64,000 bases of DNA from Haloplanus salinus (GCF_003336245.1 NZ_QPHM01000003.1:344975-408974); one strand, 5' to 3'. Counted from the first letter of the stretch, positions 17,623 to 27,104 are shown. Numbers and translations are program-made. Notes: generated from the sequence alone by a model not told the origin.

Positions 17623-19119
17623 ATGGCTACTGACCAGTACACGCAACGACGCGGACGGAGCACCGACTCGACGAACGACGGCACTCCAGCAGCCGACCAC
17701 GCCCACGTGCCGGCGCTCATCGCCGAAGAATATACACTCCGGTTCGCCGGACTCGCTGACGGCGATGCGGAGGCAGTTCCCGGAAACGACGAGCATTCAC
17801 CGGAAGTTTGGTGTGGAGACGACAGTGTGAATTCACTCGAGCAGGTCATCGAGGTGCTACCACGAGCCAGTTCCGGGGAACTCTGGGCGACCAACGAGCT
17901 CGTCGCGACCGATGGCGCCATCGACATCACCGCTATCGAGTCGGTTCACGGGCTCGATACGGATGCGCTCGAACGGACGGCCGGACGCTCGCTAGACGAG
18001 CTAGCCGCCCGGACCGACGCCGAGCCGATCGTCCCCGTCGACGATCACCAGGACATCGTCGACCGGCGACGGAAGGCGCTGTGTGCGCTGGGCTACGACG
18101 TCCGGTTCCGCTGGCAGATCGCCTCCGACCGCTACTCGATTATCAATCCGCAAGAAGCCTACCAGCCGATCATCACTGCACTCCGGCGACGGAGTGAAAC
18201 CGGGGCATTCGGCTGGCTGAGCTACCGCGATTGGGGCGGGCTGCTCAAGCTGTTCGTCGTCTGTCCCGGCCTCAAGCAGGTCGTCGGCCCGCCTGAGGGG
18301 GCGGTCGACATCGACGACGAGGACGATATCGATGCCCTCGGGGACCGTCGCGTTGGGGATACCGGGACGGCGGATTCAGACGAGGAGCTGGTCGTGTACG
18401 GCGGCTTCGAGACGGGGTACGACTTCCGGGGAACCCAGACGCTGTGGGCGAAGCCGATTCTGTACTTCCCCAACAGTGAAACGGTCGTTCCGGATACGGG
18501 TCAACGCTACACTCGCCGGCACTACGGACAGGCGACCAACGCCGATCACGAACGGGCGAACGACCGGGTGCCCATCAGCGAGTGGTGGGCGTCAATATAC
18601 GACGACGTCGAGACGCGACTGGTCGATGTCGACGAAACACTCCGGCGGGCCCGGGCGATCACCTACGATTTCGATGTGCTTCCGTTCTCGGCTGCCGACT
18701 GCTATCGGTACTGGGGTATCGCCGACACGTACGCTGCTGTTGCGGCTGACAGGGCGACTAGCCTCGCCGATCCCACGTCCCGACCGACGGTGTTCAACCT
18801 CCAACTGTCGTTGCTGATTGCGCTCCTGGAGGAGTACACTGGGTCGTGGGCCTCGAACACCTATCAGGAGTATTTGGAAGTGGCCGGCGAGTTGCTTCGG
18901 ACCCCGGCGATGATGATCCAACTGGCCATGCAGGAACACGACCGGCAGGTCGAAGACGCGGCCGAACGGGTCCTCACAGAGGGCCAGCAGACGTTGAGTG
19001 ACGCCCTCGAGGATATCGTCGATATCCCGGGCATCGACGTCGACACGGAGGCCGCGCTCTCGGATGGGGAAGCCCAGCGACTCCACGACGAGGTTCAGCA
19101 GCAGCTAGACGATATCTGA
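17623..19119 (+). CDS. DUF932-like protein of the ATPase/VWA module
   Basis: 498 residues from ATG 17623; the frame opens earlier (17398) but the added residues are basic and unlike the acidic rest. The central region has RWQIASDRYSIINPQEAYQPI, then GWLSYRDWGGLLKLFVVCPGL and YGGFETGYDFRGTQTLWAKP, which recalls the DUF932 fold of phage and plasmid proteins (weak, by eye). The last 80 residues are helical and acidic. It is first in a same-strand series with the MoxR-type ATPase (117 bases downstream). Function unknown; a substrate or adaptor of the ATPase is an inference. Confidence 0.6.
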   Translation: MATDQYTQRRGRSTDSTNDGTPAADHAHVPALIAEEYTLRFAGLADGDAEAVPGNDEHSPEVWCGDDSVNSLEQVIEVLPRASSGELWATNELVATDGAIDITAIESVHGLDTDALERTAGRSLDELAARTDAEPIVPVDDHQDIVDRRRKALCALGYDVRFRWQIASDRYSIINPQEAYQPIITALRRRSETGAFGWLSYRDWGGLLKLFVVCPGLKQVVGPPEGAVDIDDEDDIDALGDRRVGDTGTADSDEELVVYGGFETGYDFRGTQTLWAKPILYFPNSETVVPDTGQRYTRRHYGQATNADHERANDRVPISEWWASIYDDVETRLVDVDETLRRARAITYDFDVLPFSAADCYRYWGIADTYAAVAADRATSLADPTSRPTVFNLQLSLLIALLEEYTGSWASNTYQEYLEVAGELLRTPAMMIQLAMQEHDRQVEDAAERVLTEGQQTLSDALEDIVDIPGIDVDTEAALSDGEAQRLHDEVQQQLDDI

Positions 19120-19235
19120 ATTGACCGACCGTCGACTCGACGCGCACCGATTTCTCGCTTCCAATCGAACGACGGAGACTCCGAGAAAGGCAGTGAGTGC
19201 GCTTCGACTCGGAGGCTCCAAAACGCACCCGTACC

Positions 19236-20837
19236 ATGTCATCCACAACTAGCGACGACGCGGACAGCCAGCCCGACGAACAGGCCGTCTTGAGCCACCT
19301 CGTACGACGACTCCTCCGACGTGAGGGGGGCCAGGTCCCGCTCAAACGAGTCACCCTTCGAGTGAGCGACTACGTCGATATCGGTGAACAGGCCGCCGCT
19401 GACCTCATCGACGAGGGTGCCGACGCCGGGATCTACACGCTGGAGCGAGGTGCTGGTGGAACGACGACGATCACCGGCGTCACTCCCCACGGTCCCGAAC
19501 CTGACGTCATCATCGCGGCCTTCGGGGCCACGGCGGACACGCCCGACTTCACCATCATCAGCGTCGTGACCGAGAGTATCGACGAAGCCCTCCGGGAGGC
19601 GGGCTACGAGACGTTCGCGGACCTCGCTAACGCCGGTGTCGACGACCTCGTCGGGCTGACCGGGACGCTCACCGAAAGTCGGGCGGCAGCCATCCTCCAG
19701 GAGGCACCACAGCACGTCCCCGTCGGGACTCGTCTCGCATCTGCTGCCGCCCAGCGATACGCTCGCAGGCTCGACACCGAGACGGACCGCGGGGTGGCGC
19801 GGATAGTCGACCTCGCGACCACCGATGTCACCGTGGGCGAACCGGTCTACCGAACAGATGAGCTCGATCCCGACGCTCTCGAGGCGCAGTACGTCAGTGC
19901 CGTCGGTCGCAACGCCGACGACCCCGTGGCGACCGGCCTCCACATTCTCGATGATCCGGACCACCCCGACGTGCCGAAGGCAGCGACTCATCCCGACGCC
20001 GGCGACGACGCGCTCCCCGTCGACGACGCCGGCCGGGTCATCCCGCCGGCTGTTCCCATCGAACCGCGACTCCAACTCCCGCTCGATGAACTGCTCGCGA
20101 AGAAACTCGCCCGAGGGCTGGTCCCCGTCCGCCTCGTCGGGCCGCGCGGCTCGGGAAAAAACTACTTAGTCAAGTACCTCTGCCACAAGACAAATCGTGG
20201 CTACGTCTCCATCGATTGTGACGAGGCGACCCACACCGAGGATCTGTTCGGTCCGCTCACGCCGACCGAGGACGGACTGATCGTCCCCCGGACCGGACCC
20301 GCCAAGCAGGCACTCCTGAACGGGTCGGTGTTGGTGCTCAACGAGTTTCCCGTGATGCGGGCCGGCGCCGCGATGGCCCTCCATCGCCTGCTCAACGAGG
20401 GGAAGTTGCTGGTGAAGGCCCACGGCGAGCTGGTCGAGCCCCATCCGTCGGCGCGCATCGTGATCACGATGAATCCGCCCACCCGGGAGTACCGCGATTC
20501 CGAACCGATGAACTCCGCTACCCGTGGACGGTTCCGGGCGCTGGAGCAGCCCTACATTCAGGACGTCGAGGTCGAACTCAACACGCTGGACGCCCAGGTC
20601 AACAGCGGCACCAGTGTCGTCGACAGAGGCACTCTCAGGAAGGTCGTCCAGTTCGCCCACCAGACTCGTCAGAACGAGAACTGGCCGACGCTGTCGACGC
20701 GGAACCTTGTCATCGTCTGCGAACACATCGAGGACGGCGCCGCGCCGAAGGCCGCGGTGAAGAACGAGGTGTGGGCGGTTGCTGAGCCAAACCAGTATCC
20801 CGGAGATACCTACGAGACGCTCGACAATTATTTGTGA
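19236..20837 (+). CDS. MoxR-type AAA+ ATPase with wHTH-like and HhH-like N-terminal regions
   Basis: 533 residues from ATG 19236. Residues about 15-80 look like a winged helix (LVRRLLRREGGQVPLKRVTL... then a wing ERGAGGTTTITGV). Residues about 100-150 read DEALREAGYETFADLANAG, then DDLVGLTGTLTESRAAAIL, a helix-hairpin-helix pattern like that in RadA. The AAA+ part has Walker A GPRGSGKN (about 300), Walker B VLVLNEFPV (about 365, with Asn for the usual Asp, Glu kept), sensor 1 ITMNPP and an Arg-rich GRFRALEQ. MoxR ATPases work with VWA proteins to remodel targets; here a VWA gene follows in the same direction. The DNA-binding regions suggest a DNA-linked target. Confidence 0.8.
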   Translation: MSSTTSDDADSQPDEQAVLSHLVRRLLRREGGQVPLKRVTLRVSDYVDIGEQAAADLIDEGADAGIYTLERGAGGTTTITGVTPHGPEPDVIIAAFGATADTPDFTIISVVTESIDEALREAGYETFADLANAGVDDLVGLTGTLTESRAAAILQEAPQHVPVGTRLASAAAQRYARRLDTETDRGVARIVDLATTDVTVGEPVYRTDELDPDALEAQYVSAVGRNADDPVATGLHILDDPDHPDVPKAATHPDAGDDALPVDDAGRVIPPAVPIEPRLQLPLDELLAKKLARGLVPVRLVGPRGSGKNYLVKYLCHKTNRGYVSIDCDEATHTEDLFGPLTPTEDGLIVPRTGPAKQALLNGSVLVLNEFPVMRAGAAMALHRLLNEGKLLVKAHGELVEPHPSARIVITMNPPTREYRDSEPMNSATRGRFRALEQPYIQDVEVELNTLDAQVNSGTSVVDRGTLRKVVQFAHQTRQNENWPTLSTRNLVIVCEHIEDGAAPKAAVKNEVWAVAEPNQYPGDTYETLDNYL

Positions 20838-20936
20838 CACCCCACGACCGCTCAGGTCTGTCGTTGCTGACTGATGGATGCGACATAATCAGTATAGGTG
20901 AGAAACTATTAGTTTGAGGGTCGCGAAGGACGGTTC

Positions 20937-21488
20937 ATGAGTGAAAAACAACCTGCCTGGCCAGCGGGGATGGACGCCGCCGAGCGCGTCCGACACGTCG
21001 CGCTCACCCGGACGATGGCGCGGAATGCCGGGTGGATCGCGACTGAAGCAGACGTCTCCCGCGATACGGCCGTGAAGTACCTCTCGCGGATGGCCGAGCA
21101 GGGAGATCTCGAGGTCGTCGAGACGGCGGAGGGAACCTGCTACAAACCAGATCCCGTCACCCAGTTCCTCGACGAGGTCCGCGATCTCGCAGAAACACAC
21201 TCGCAGGAGGAACTCACCGCGGAACTCCGAGACATCGCTGACGAGATCGACCGCTGGAAGCGCGAGTTCGACGTGGAGTCGCTTGCCGAACTCCGCCAGT
21301 CAGTCGGCGACGACGACCTCTCGGCCGAACAGCGCCGCGAGCGCCTCGACATCGTCGAAGAGTGGGAGTACGATGTCGAGATGCGCGAGGCGATCCGGCT
21401 GGCCATCGGGCTCAAGGACTCGCTCACCGAACTCGGCGCGGGGACGGACCAGGGATACACCCCAGACAGCCAACCCCAGGAAGGGTAA
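20937..21488 (+). CDS. HTH regulator with coiled-coil tail (DUF7342-like), end supplied by an IS
   Basis: 183 residues. Residues 10-70 form a winged-helix DNA-binding domain (RTMARNAGWIATEADVSRDT, then VKYLSRMAEQGDLEVVE); the rest is an acidic helical region likely to dimerise. This layout matches the DUF7342 type of haloarchaeal transcription regulators. A TATA-like stretch about 28 bases before the ATG fits a leaderless message. The TAA stop (21486-21488) is the first codon of the inverted tnpB element, so the native C-terminus has been cut, though probably by only a few residues. Candidate regulator of the ATPase/VWA module. Confidence 0.72.
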   Translation: MSEKQPAWPAGMDAAERVRHVALTRTMARNAGWIATEADVSRDTAVKYLSRMAEQGDLEVVETAEGTCYKPDPVTQFLDEVRDLAETHSQEELTAELRDIADEIDRWKREFDVESLAELRQSVGDDDLSAEQRRERLDIVEEWEYDVEMREAIRLAIGLKDSLTELGAGTDQGYTPDSQPQEG

Positions 21489-22957
21489 ACTACCCCACCC
21501 TACTCCCTCGGCGCACCGCGCCTCGGTCGTTGAGGGTGGGGCTTTGATGTGGACTCCCAGCGATTAGTCGCCAGCAACAGGCTGGTGACTCCCGCCGTTC
21601 AACGTCCCACCATTCACACGCAGGTCTACTTCTGCGTCTCCGCTCCCCGACGTGGGCGAGGAACGGAGTCTGTGTATCCGTTTTCGAACGTATCGTAGCC
21701 CGATGTTCTTCGCGGCGTTGTAGTCAGCGTTCACTTCGTATCCGCAGTTCTGGCAATAGAAGCGTTCTCCATGGCGGTTATCCTCATGTGTAAACCCACA
21801 GTCCATCCGCGAACAGCGTTGAGACGTGTGGTTCGGCTCGACTTGTTTCACGGAGACGCCCTGTTCGGGCGCTTTGTACGAGACGTACTCGAACAGGCAT
21901 CGGAACGCCCATACATGGTGCCACGTCGCGTGCGGAAGCCGCTCTCGTATGTCGGTCAAGTCCTCGAACGCGATTACGTCGCAGTCGTGTTCGGCGGCTT
22001 CCGCCACGAGTTCGTTAGCGACGGTGTGGATGTACTGTTTCCGCCACGCTTCTTCACGCTTCCCGAGGCGGAGTAGAGCGTTGTGGGCGGCCTGCGTGCC
22101 GCGCTGTTGCATCTCACCGCGTCGCTTCTCGAACTCACGGCACCAATGGTCGTAGTCGTCTCCCTGCCAAAACGTGCCGGTTGAGGAGACGGCGAGCGAG
22201 TTGACGCCGAGGTCGATACCGAGGGCCGTTTGGTCAGGGTGCCCGGTATCTGCCGGAACCTCTGCGTCGTCGTTCGTCCGCCGCGTCGAGATGTTGAAAT
22301 AAAACTCGTCGGTTGTCGCGTCGTACCGTAGTGTACTCTCGCGGAACTCGTAGTCCTCGGAGAGAACGTACCGTTCGTAGGGCGTCGGGCTGTCTGCCGG
22401 AAGGATGAACGACGGTTCGACCCGGCCCTCAACAGTCGCCAGCGACACCTTGTTACGGTAGAAGGTCGCGCTCCGCGTGTCGTAGTCCATCGTCTCGGCG
22501 GTGAACGTCGGTTGAGAGACGCGCTGTTTCTTCTTCCAGCGTTCGACAACGCTTTTACGGCTTCAACGGCGCGTTTGATGGCGGCTTGGACGAGTTGTGC
22601 CTGTAGCTCCGTCTCCTCTCGAAGTTTGGAGTAGAGTGCGTCACGAACCTGCCGTTTATTGGTCTTACACTCGGTGTAGGAGGTGTCCGACCAACAGTAG
22701 TCGGCGGTTCGGTTCGCGCAGTACAGGTATTGCTCGGCGGTTTGGTGGAGTGCGTCGCGTTGATCGTCGGAAACGGCGAGTTTCACGACGGCGGTTCGAC
22801 GCACGTCCATACGTCAGAGAGGGTCTGACGATACGTATACGTTCGGGAGTCGGCGGGTTGCAGTATGCCGGTTGTGTCGTACTATGTCGGGTTCCTCCCC
22901 GGCCCACTCGCTCCCCTTGGTCGCTCCTTGAGGCCGGAGGCTCCACCTCGAAAATGC
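21486..22957 (-). mobile_element. IS1341-type tnpB element, copy B (decayed)
   Basis: Inverted relative of copy A, about 1.47 kb. The right end (TAAACTACCCCA, 21486-21497) abuts and ends the HTH regulator gene; the left end (CCTCCCCGGCC...GGCTCCACCTC) stops about 10 bases before the dyad repeat at 22,967. The element has thus split the regulator from the VWA gene. Confidence 0.75.
21564..22810 (-). pseudogene. tnpB: Frameshifted tnpB (copy B)
   Basis: The N-terminal 90 residues (MDVRRTAVVKLAVSDDQRDA onward) are in one frame and the last 308 in another. Comparison with copy A places the lesion near 22,557: copy A reads GCCGTTAAAAGCG, copy B GCCGTAAAAGCG, a one-base loss. The catalytic motifs (GIDLGVNSL, IAFEDLTDI, NADYNAAKN) and the zinc ribbon are all kept in the second part, so the loss looks recent. 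An internal start at 22,490 could still give a 308-residue protein lacking the N-terminal wedge region. Confidence 0.85.
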
Positions 22958-22966
22958 TGAATTCAA

Positions 22967-23012
22967 TAGTTACCACACACCAGCAACATCTTCGAGGATC
23001 GTGGGGTAACTA
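22967..23012. repeat. Long-spaced dyad, copy 2
   Basis: Arms TAGTTACCACAC (22967-22978) and GTGGGGTAACTA (23001-23012) have one mismatch and a 22-base spacer. It lies 61 bases before the VWA start codon. Its right arm is the left edge of the 128-base segment repeated at 51,944. Confidence 0.75.
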
Positions 23013-23129
23013 AGCTCGCGGATTTAGCGCTTGCAAGGGAGCGGAGAGGTCCGATGCCTCTCGTTCCTCATCATGTCCGATACCAATTCCTCGGTCACTT
23101 CGAACGCCTTGATCGAGACGTTCACTCCC
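23002..23129. repeat. 128-base duplicated segment, copy 1
   Basis: From TGGGGTAA to TTCACTCCC this stretch matches 51,944-52,071 over exactly the same length with no gaps and scattered mismatches (the core GAGGTCCGATxCCTCTCG is shared). It covers the right dyad arm, the leader and the first 19 codons of the VWA gene. Confidence 0.8.
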
Positions 23130-25688
23130 GACATCCACGCCAGAGTGCGGGCGTCAGCCGGTCGCGCCGACCGGCTCCAAGCGTTCCTGCAGGGCCATCT
23201 CCCGGCCGGCGTCGAAGTCAAAGTCGTCCTCACCCCTGCGGTACAGACGGCGGCGGTTCTGCCTGCCGACGTCGACGCGCTGGTCAGCAGTGACGCAACC
23301 GACCTCGAACGACGACAGGCCGCTCAGTTGCTCGACGGCATCGACGAAGCGTTTCTCGTACTCGTCACGACTGCTCCGGCGCCGCTGGAGCGGGTGCCGC
23401 TGAACGACCAGCTCACCGCCGACCACGCCCACCAGTTCGGGCTCGCCTTCCACGAGCTCCTCCACATCCTCAAGACCGCGATCGCCCCAATCGCCGCATT
23501 GCTTGACGCCGAGGTCGACCCGAAATACCATCAGCACGTCCACGAGTTGATCAACATCGTCGAGGACGGCGCAATCGAGCACGAGGCGATCCACGGCGCG
23601 AACTTCAGCGAGACTGCCGAGATCCGGCTCGAACTCACCCGTCGAATCCACTCGCAGACTCCCGACGACCTCGGAGATGGGCAGCAGGCACGCCTCTCGT
23701 TCTGGGACGCGGTGACCACCGCTCTGTACGACGCCGCGGTGTACCCGACCGGCACCACCGAGGTCCTGCTCGACGGAGACGACGACCGCGTCGGGTTCGT
23801 CTCCGAGGCCGACGAGATCGCCTTTCGGTCGGTACAAGATGAGCTGACTCAGCTCGCTGCTGATGCCCTCGCTATTCGAGGTGTCGACCTCGACGACGCG
23901 ACCCACAGGCACGACAAGACCGCCTCGGTCGAGCGGGCCCGCCGCGTCATCGATACCTGGACGTCGACGCTCCAGCCGGTCGTTGCGAGCGCCGTCGAGC
24001 CAACAGGCGAATCGCAGAGCCACGGTGGCGCTGACTCAGGAACTGACGGGCACGACCACTCGCCGCAGGAGGACGGACCTACTAGTACTCCCGAGGCAAC
24101 TGGGGTCTCGGTCGATCGCGAGGCAACGGCGGACCCGTATCAGGACGTGTTCGACCATCCCGCGATGACGCCGGATCCCGCCAGAGAGGATACGGACGGC
24201 ACGGTCAGCTCGCCCGAGCCGGATACCGAGGACGTCACTGGTGACACCGCATCGACCCCAGTCGACCAGAAGGGGGACGAGCAGAAGCGTGATCAAGAGC
24301 CGTCGATAGCGGACGGCGATTCAGCGTCGCGTGCAGACTCGTCCATCGAACCCGACGAGGAGCCAGCGGAGCACACGTCAAGATCCCACGCACTCGCGGC
24401 GGCTGTCGAGCGCGCTCGCGAAAATCGGGACGATTCGGGAGACAGGACTGATCCATCGTCCCCATCAGCTACGATAAGTGAACGAGTCACTCCCGACGAC
24501 CAGTCGGTCCAGACACCACTCGATGCGTTCGACGTCGGAGCGACAGCCACCGAGTCTGCGGAGACTAACAACCTGAGCGGACCCTCGAACGATCCAATCC
24601 CGTCTGGCGAGGATGAACAGATAGAACATCGCGATGGAGATGTCGAGACCGCAGCAACGAACGAACCGGAGCCGGGGCCAGCTCACGAGCGCGTCGAGCG
24701 GGCCGCACCGTCGCCGACAGAGTACGGACAGGCGCTCGAACACGACCGTGAGGTCGCCAAACAAGAGGCGGCCCGAGAAGAAGTCAACCGGGAAGCTGTC
24801 GAGCGAGAGCTTCGCGACCTCGGTGATGTCTTCGATCGGCGCCACCAAGGCGACGAGAACCACCGGGAGGACGGGACCGAGACGGGTGCAGGTGGGAACG
24901 GTGCCGGACCGGAGCGTCTCGACGACGTCGTGTTCGTCCCGGTCACCGACGACCTCGTCCCACCGGGGCAATGGAGTGGAGTCGAGGACGGCGCCGCCCG
25001 CGTCGCGCAGGTCCTCGAAAAGGAGCTCGCGCTCGAACGGCAACGAGGAACCCGGAGCGGGTTGACCGCTGGTCGGTACGATACTCGCGCCGGTCATCGG
25101 CTCGCCATCGGCGATCCACGGGTCTGTGAAACTCCGACGCCTGGTCGCGAGAAACGCTACGCCCTCGTGCTCGTGCTAGATCGGTCGGAGTCGATGCGCA
25201 ACGGTAGCCCCCCGAAAATAGAGGTTGCAACACAGGCGGTCGCCCGACTCGCCGTCGCTGCCGAGGAACTGGGGATTCGTGTTGCCATCATCGACTTCAT
25301 CGACGGTCAGGCTCGCCTTGTGAAGCCGTTCGCCGTCGAGTCGCGTCACGTCCAGACGACGCTGCTCGATACTGACTGCGGTGGTGGGACACCGCTAGCC
25401 GAGGCAATCGGTCTCGCCCGGACGGTTGTCGAAACACAGCGTGACGAACCACTGATCATCACCGTCACCGACGACCGCCCCAGCGACATCGAGGCGGTCA
25501 CGCGCGAACTCCAAGCATCGTACGCTCCGGTGTGCTCGTTGACCATCGCAACCGACTGTGACCATGGGACATTAGCGCCTGATGCGTCAGCGCTGGCACC
25601 GTACTATGAACGACAGGCGGCGGTCTACGACGTCGACGCCATCGACGATCGTCTCGACCAGTTCGCGAGTCTTCTGACCGGACTGTGA
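23073..25688 (+). CDS. VWA-domain protein with N-terminal HELLH metallopeptidase-like domain
   Basis: 871 residues from ATG 23073. The N-terminal domain (about 1-320) contains HELLH (127-131) followed 33 residues later by VEDGAIEHE (Glu164), the pattern of a zinc metallopeptidase (HExxH...E). Residues about 320-640 form a long acidic, low-complexity linker. The C-terminal VWA domain (from about 690) has a full MIDAS set: DRSES (Asp703), Thr in GGGTPLAEA and Asp in TVTDDRPSD. VWA proteins of this type partner MoxR/CobS-like ATPases; such an ATPase lies upstream, separated by an IS-interrupted stretch. The dyad repeat upstream may control it. The linker recalls CobT-like proteins. Confidence 0.83.
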   Translation: MSDTNSSVTSNALIETFTPDIHARVRASAGRADRLQAFLQGHLPAGVEVKVVLTPAVQTAAVLPADVDALVSSDATDLERRQAAQLLDGIDEAFLVLVTTAPAPLERVPLNDQLTADHAHQFGLAFHELLHILKTAIAPIAALLDAEVDPKYHQHVHELINIVEDGAIEHEAIHGANFSETAEIRLELTRRIHSQTPDDLGDGQQARLSFWDAVTTALYDAAVYPTGTTEVLLDGDDDRVGFVSEADEIAFRSVQDELTQLAADALAIRGVDLDDATHRHDKTASVERARRVIDTWTSTLQPVVASAVEPTGESQSHGGADSGTDGHDHSPQEDGPTSTPEATGVSVDREATADPYQDVFDHPAMTPDPAREDTDGTVSSPEPDTEDVTGDTASTPVDQKGDEQKRDQEPSIADGDSASRADSSIEPDEEPAEHTSRSHALAAAVERARENRDDSGDRTDPSSPSATISERVTPDDQSVQTPLDAFDVGATATESAETNNLSGPSNDPIPSGEDEQIEHRDGDVETAATNEPEPGPAHERVERAAPSPTEYGQALEHDREVAKQEAAREEVNREAVERELRDLGDVFDRRHQGDENHREDGTETGAGGNGAGPERLDDVVFVPVTDDLVPPGQWSGVEDGAARVAQVLEKELALERQRGTRSGLTAGRYDTRAGHRLAIGDPRVCETPTPGREKRYALVLVLDRSESMRNGSPPKIEVATQAVARLAVAAEELGIRVAIIDFIDGQARLVKPFAVESRHVQTTLLDTDCGGGTPLAEAIGLARTVVETQRDEPLIITVTDDRPSDIEAVTRELQASYAPVCSLTIATDCDHGTLAPDASALAPYYERQAAVYDVDAIDDRLDQFASLLTGL

Positions 25689-25803
25689 CTCGTCCGCTCT
25701 GAGTTGGCGAGAGAACAGTCTGCATGGGTCGTTGGAAATCACTGCAGATTAGAACAAGCGGCGCTCTGAACATAGAGGCTGAGTTCAGCTGGCGACTTAC
25801 TGA

Positions 25804-26007
25804 TCAGTCCTGTCGTTGAACCATTCCTAAGTGAATTAGGAGTCCCAATATGCCCAAGAACCCCAGCACGATACCGCGTAGTTGCGGATTCCTGAGCTCA
25901 CGTTTCTCTGCGTCTGAGTACACGTAGTACCCGATTGTGGGCCAGAAGATGAGTAAATAGAGCCCAACACGGATGAGTAGACCATTGTACGCGGTCAGCA
26001 AGTCCAT
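25804..26007 (-). CDS. Small two-helix membrane protein
   Basis: 67 residues with two hydrophobic helices (GLYLLIFWPTIGYYVY and GIVLGFLGILGLLIHLGMV) joined by a charged loop DAEKRELRNPQLRG. No family recognised. It lies convergent to the VWA gene, with 115 bases between. The 220 bases to its right (26008-26228) hold nothing I can support. Confidence 0.5.
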   Translation of the reverse strand: MDLLTAYNGLLIRVGLYLLIFWPTIGYYVYSDAEKRELRNPQLRGIVLGFLGILGLLIHLGMVQRQD

Positions 26008-26228
26008 CAGAGAGCCACCGCCGTCTTCACGGGAACCATACCCGATCGTTCTTTTGTGTTGAAAAGTAGTTTTCGAGAAATCGGGCTATTGAGGCCGTAA
26101 TTGATACACACCCCCCATTCAGCAGGATCATCAAACCCATCAGCTATTGAGAAATTCAACAGCGCCGTCAGACTGGATCTCTCGGTAGACATTCGTTTCC
26201 GGTTTATCCACCACAGGGGAGAGAGGCC

Positions 26229-27104
26229 ATGACGACACGACGAATTCAATCCAGCAGGGGAAGCCTTCCGCCGCTCTCGCTCCCGCCAGGAGCGCTCGCA
26301 AAGACCGATCAGCAGCACCGCTACGACGTCGACGACGAACCTCCGACCATCGAACCGATCGAACATCGCATCCGACTCGATTTCATGACCGCGGGTCCGG
26401 TTCGCCGCTCACAACTCCTCGACCAGTACAACCCGTGGACGGCCGATTCCAGCGAGGCTGACCCGTGGCGAGAGGCTGGCCAATCGAAGCCGTTCGGCTT
26501 GCTGTACGCCGAGGAATCGTGTCGACGAACTCTCGCCGAGGAACGGCGGTACTACGACCGCGTCGAGGCAGACCCGTCAGCAGAGTTGGACGACGTCCCC
26601 TCATTTCTCGCTCACCGGTTACAGATGTGCCGGGAAACTGATGATCCGTCTGCTGCCCTCGAGGAAGAACGAGTACGTCGCGAACGCTGGTACTCGACGG
26701 TCATCCCATGGATGAACCTCTATCACGTCCTCAAACGTTCCTCGTACGGCTCGCTCCTACCGCCGTCGGTCGGACGTAGCGCCGACATCGACGAACTTAC
26801 TGAGCACAACGCATTCGTCGGAATGGTCGTCGTCGACGACGGGGCTGACATCCGGACGGTCGCACGAGAACACGAGATCCCCGGTCGATTCGTTATTCAC
26901 GAACGCGATCTCTCTTCGAGCGCCGTCGAGTGTGCACCGTCGCCGAGCGACTTCGGCATCGACCTCCCGGCTCCGCTGCTGGTCGGTGAGTACGCCAGCG
27001 GAAGCCGATATCCGCTATTGCCCTGGTCGGACGGGCTGGTCTGCTCGTGTCCGTGTGAATCGCCTCGGGGTCAAGCCCCGAGGCTTCCCGTTTCTACGAC
27101 ATGA
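26229..27104 (+). pseudogene. Hypothetical protein, 3' part displaced by a tnpB element
   Basis: The first 275 residues are an acidic haloarchaeal protein with no motif I recognise (HRIRLDFMTAGPVRRSQLLDQ, then VIPWMNLYHVLKRSSYGSLL and DIRTVAREHEIPGRFVIHERD). From base 27,055 the frame runs into the right end of the tnpB element, so the last 17 residues are not native. The likely continuation, 28,346-28,591, lies beyond the element in the same direction. It may still be made as a truncated protein. Confidence 0.6.

Noticed and set aside
24465..25097. Long antisense frame within the VWA gene
   Set aside because: It mirrors the low-complexity acidic linker of the VWA protein; no start signal or motif.
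26007..26366. 119-residue frame on the minus strand
   Set aside because: It runs against the start of the 26,229 gene, has a mixed composition and no features.
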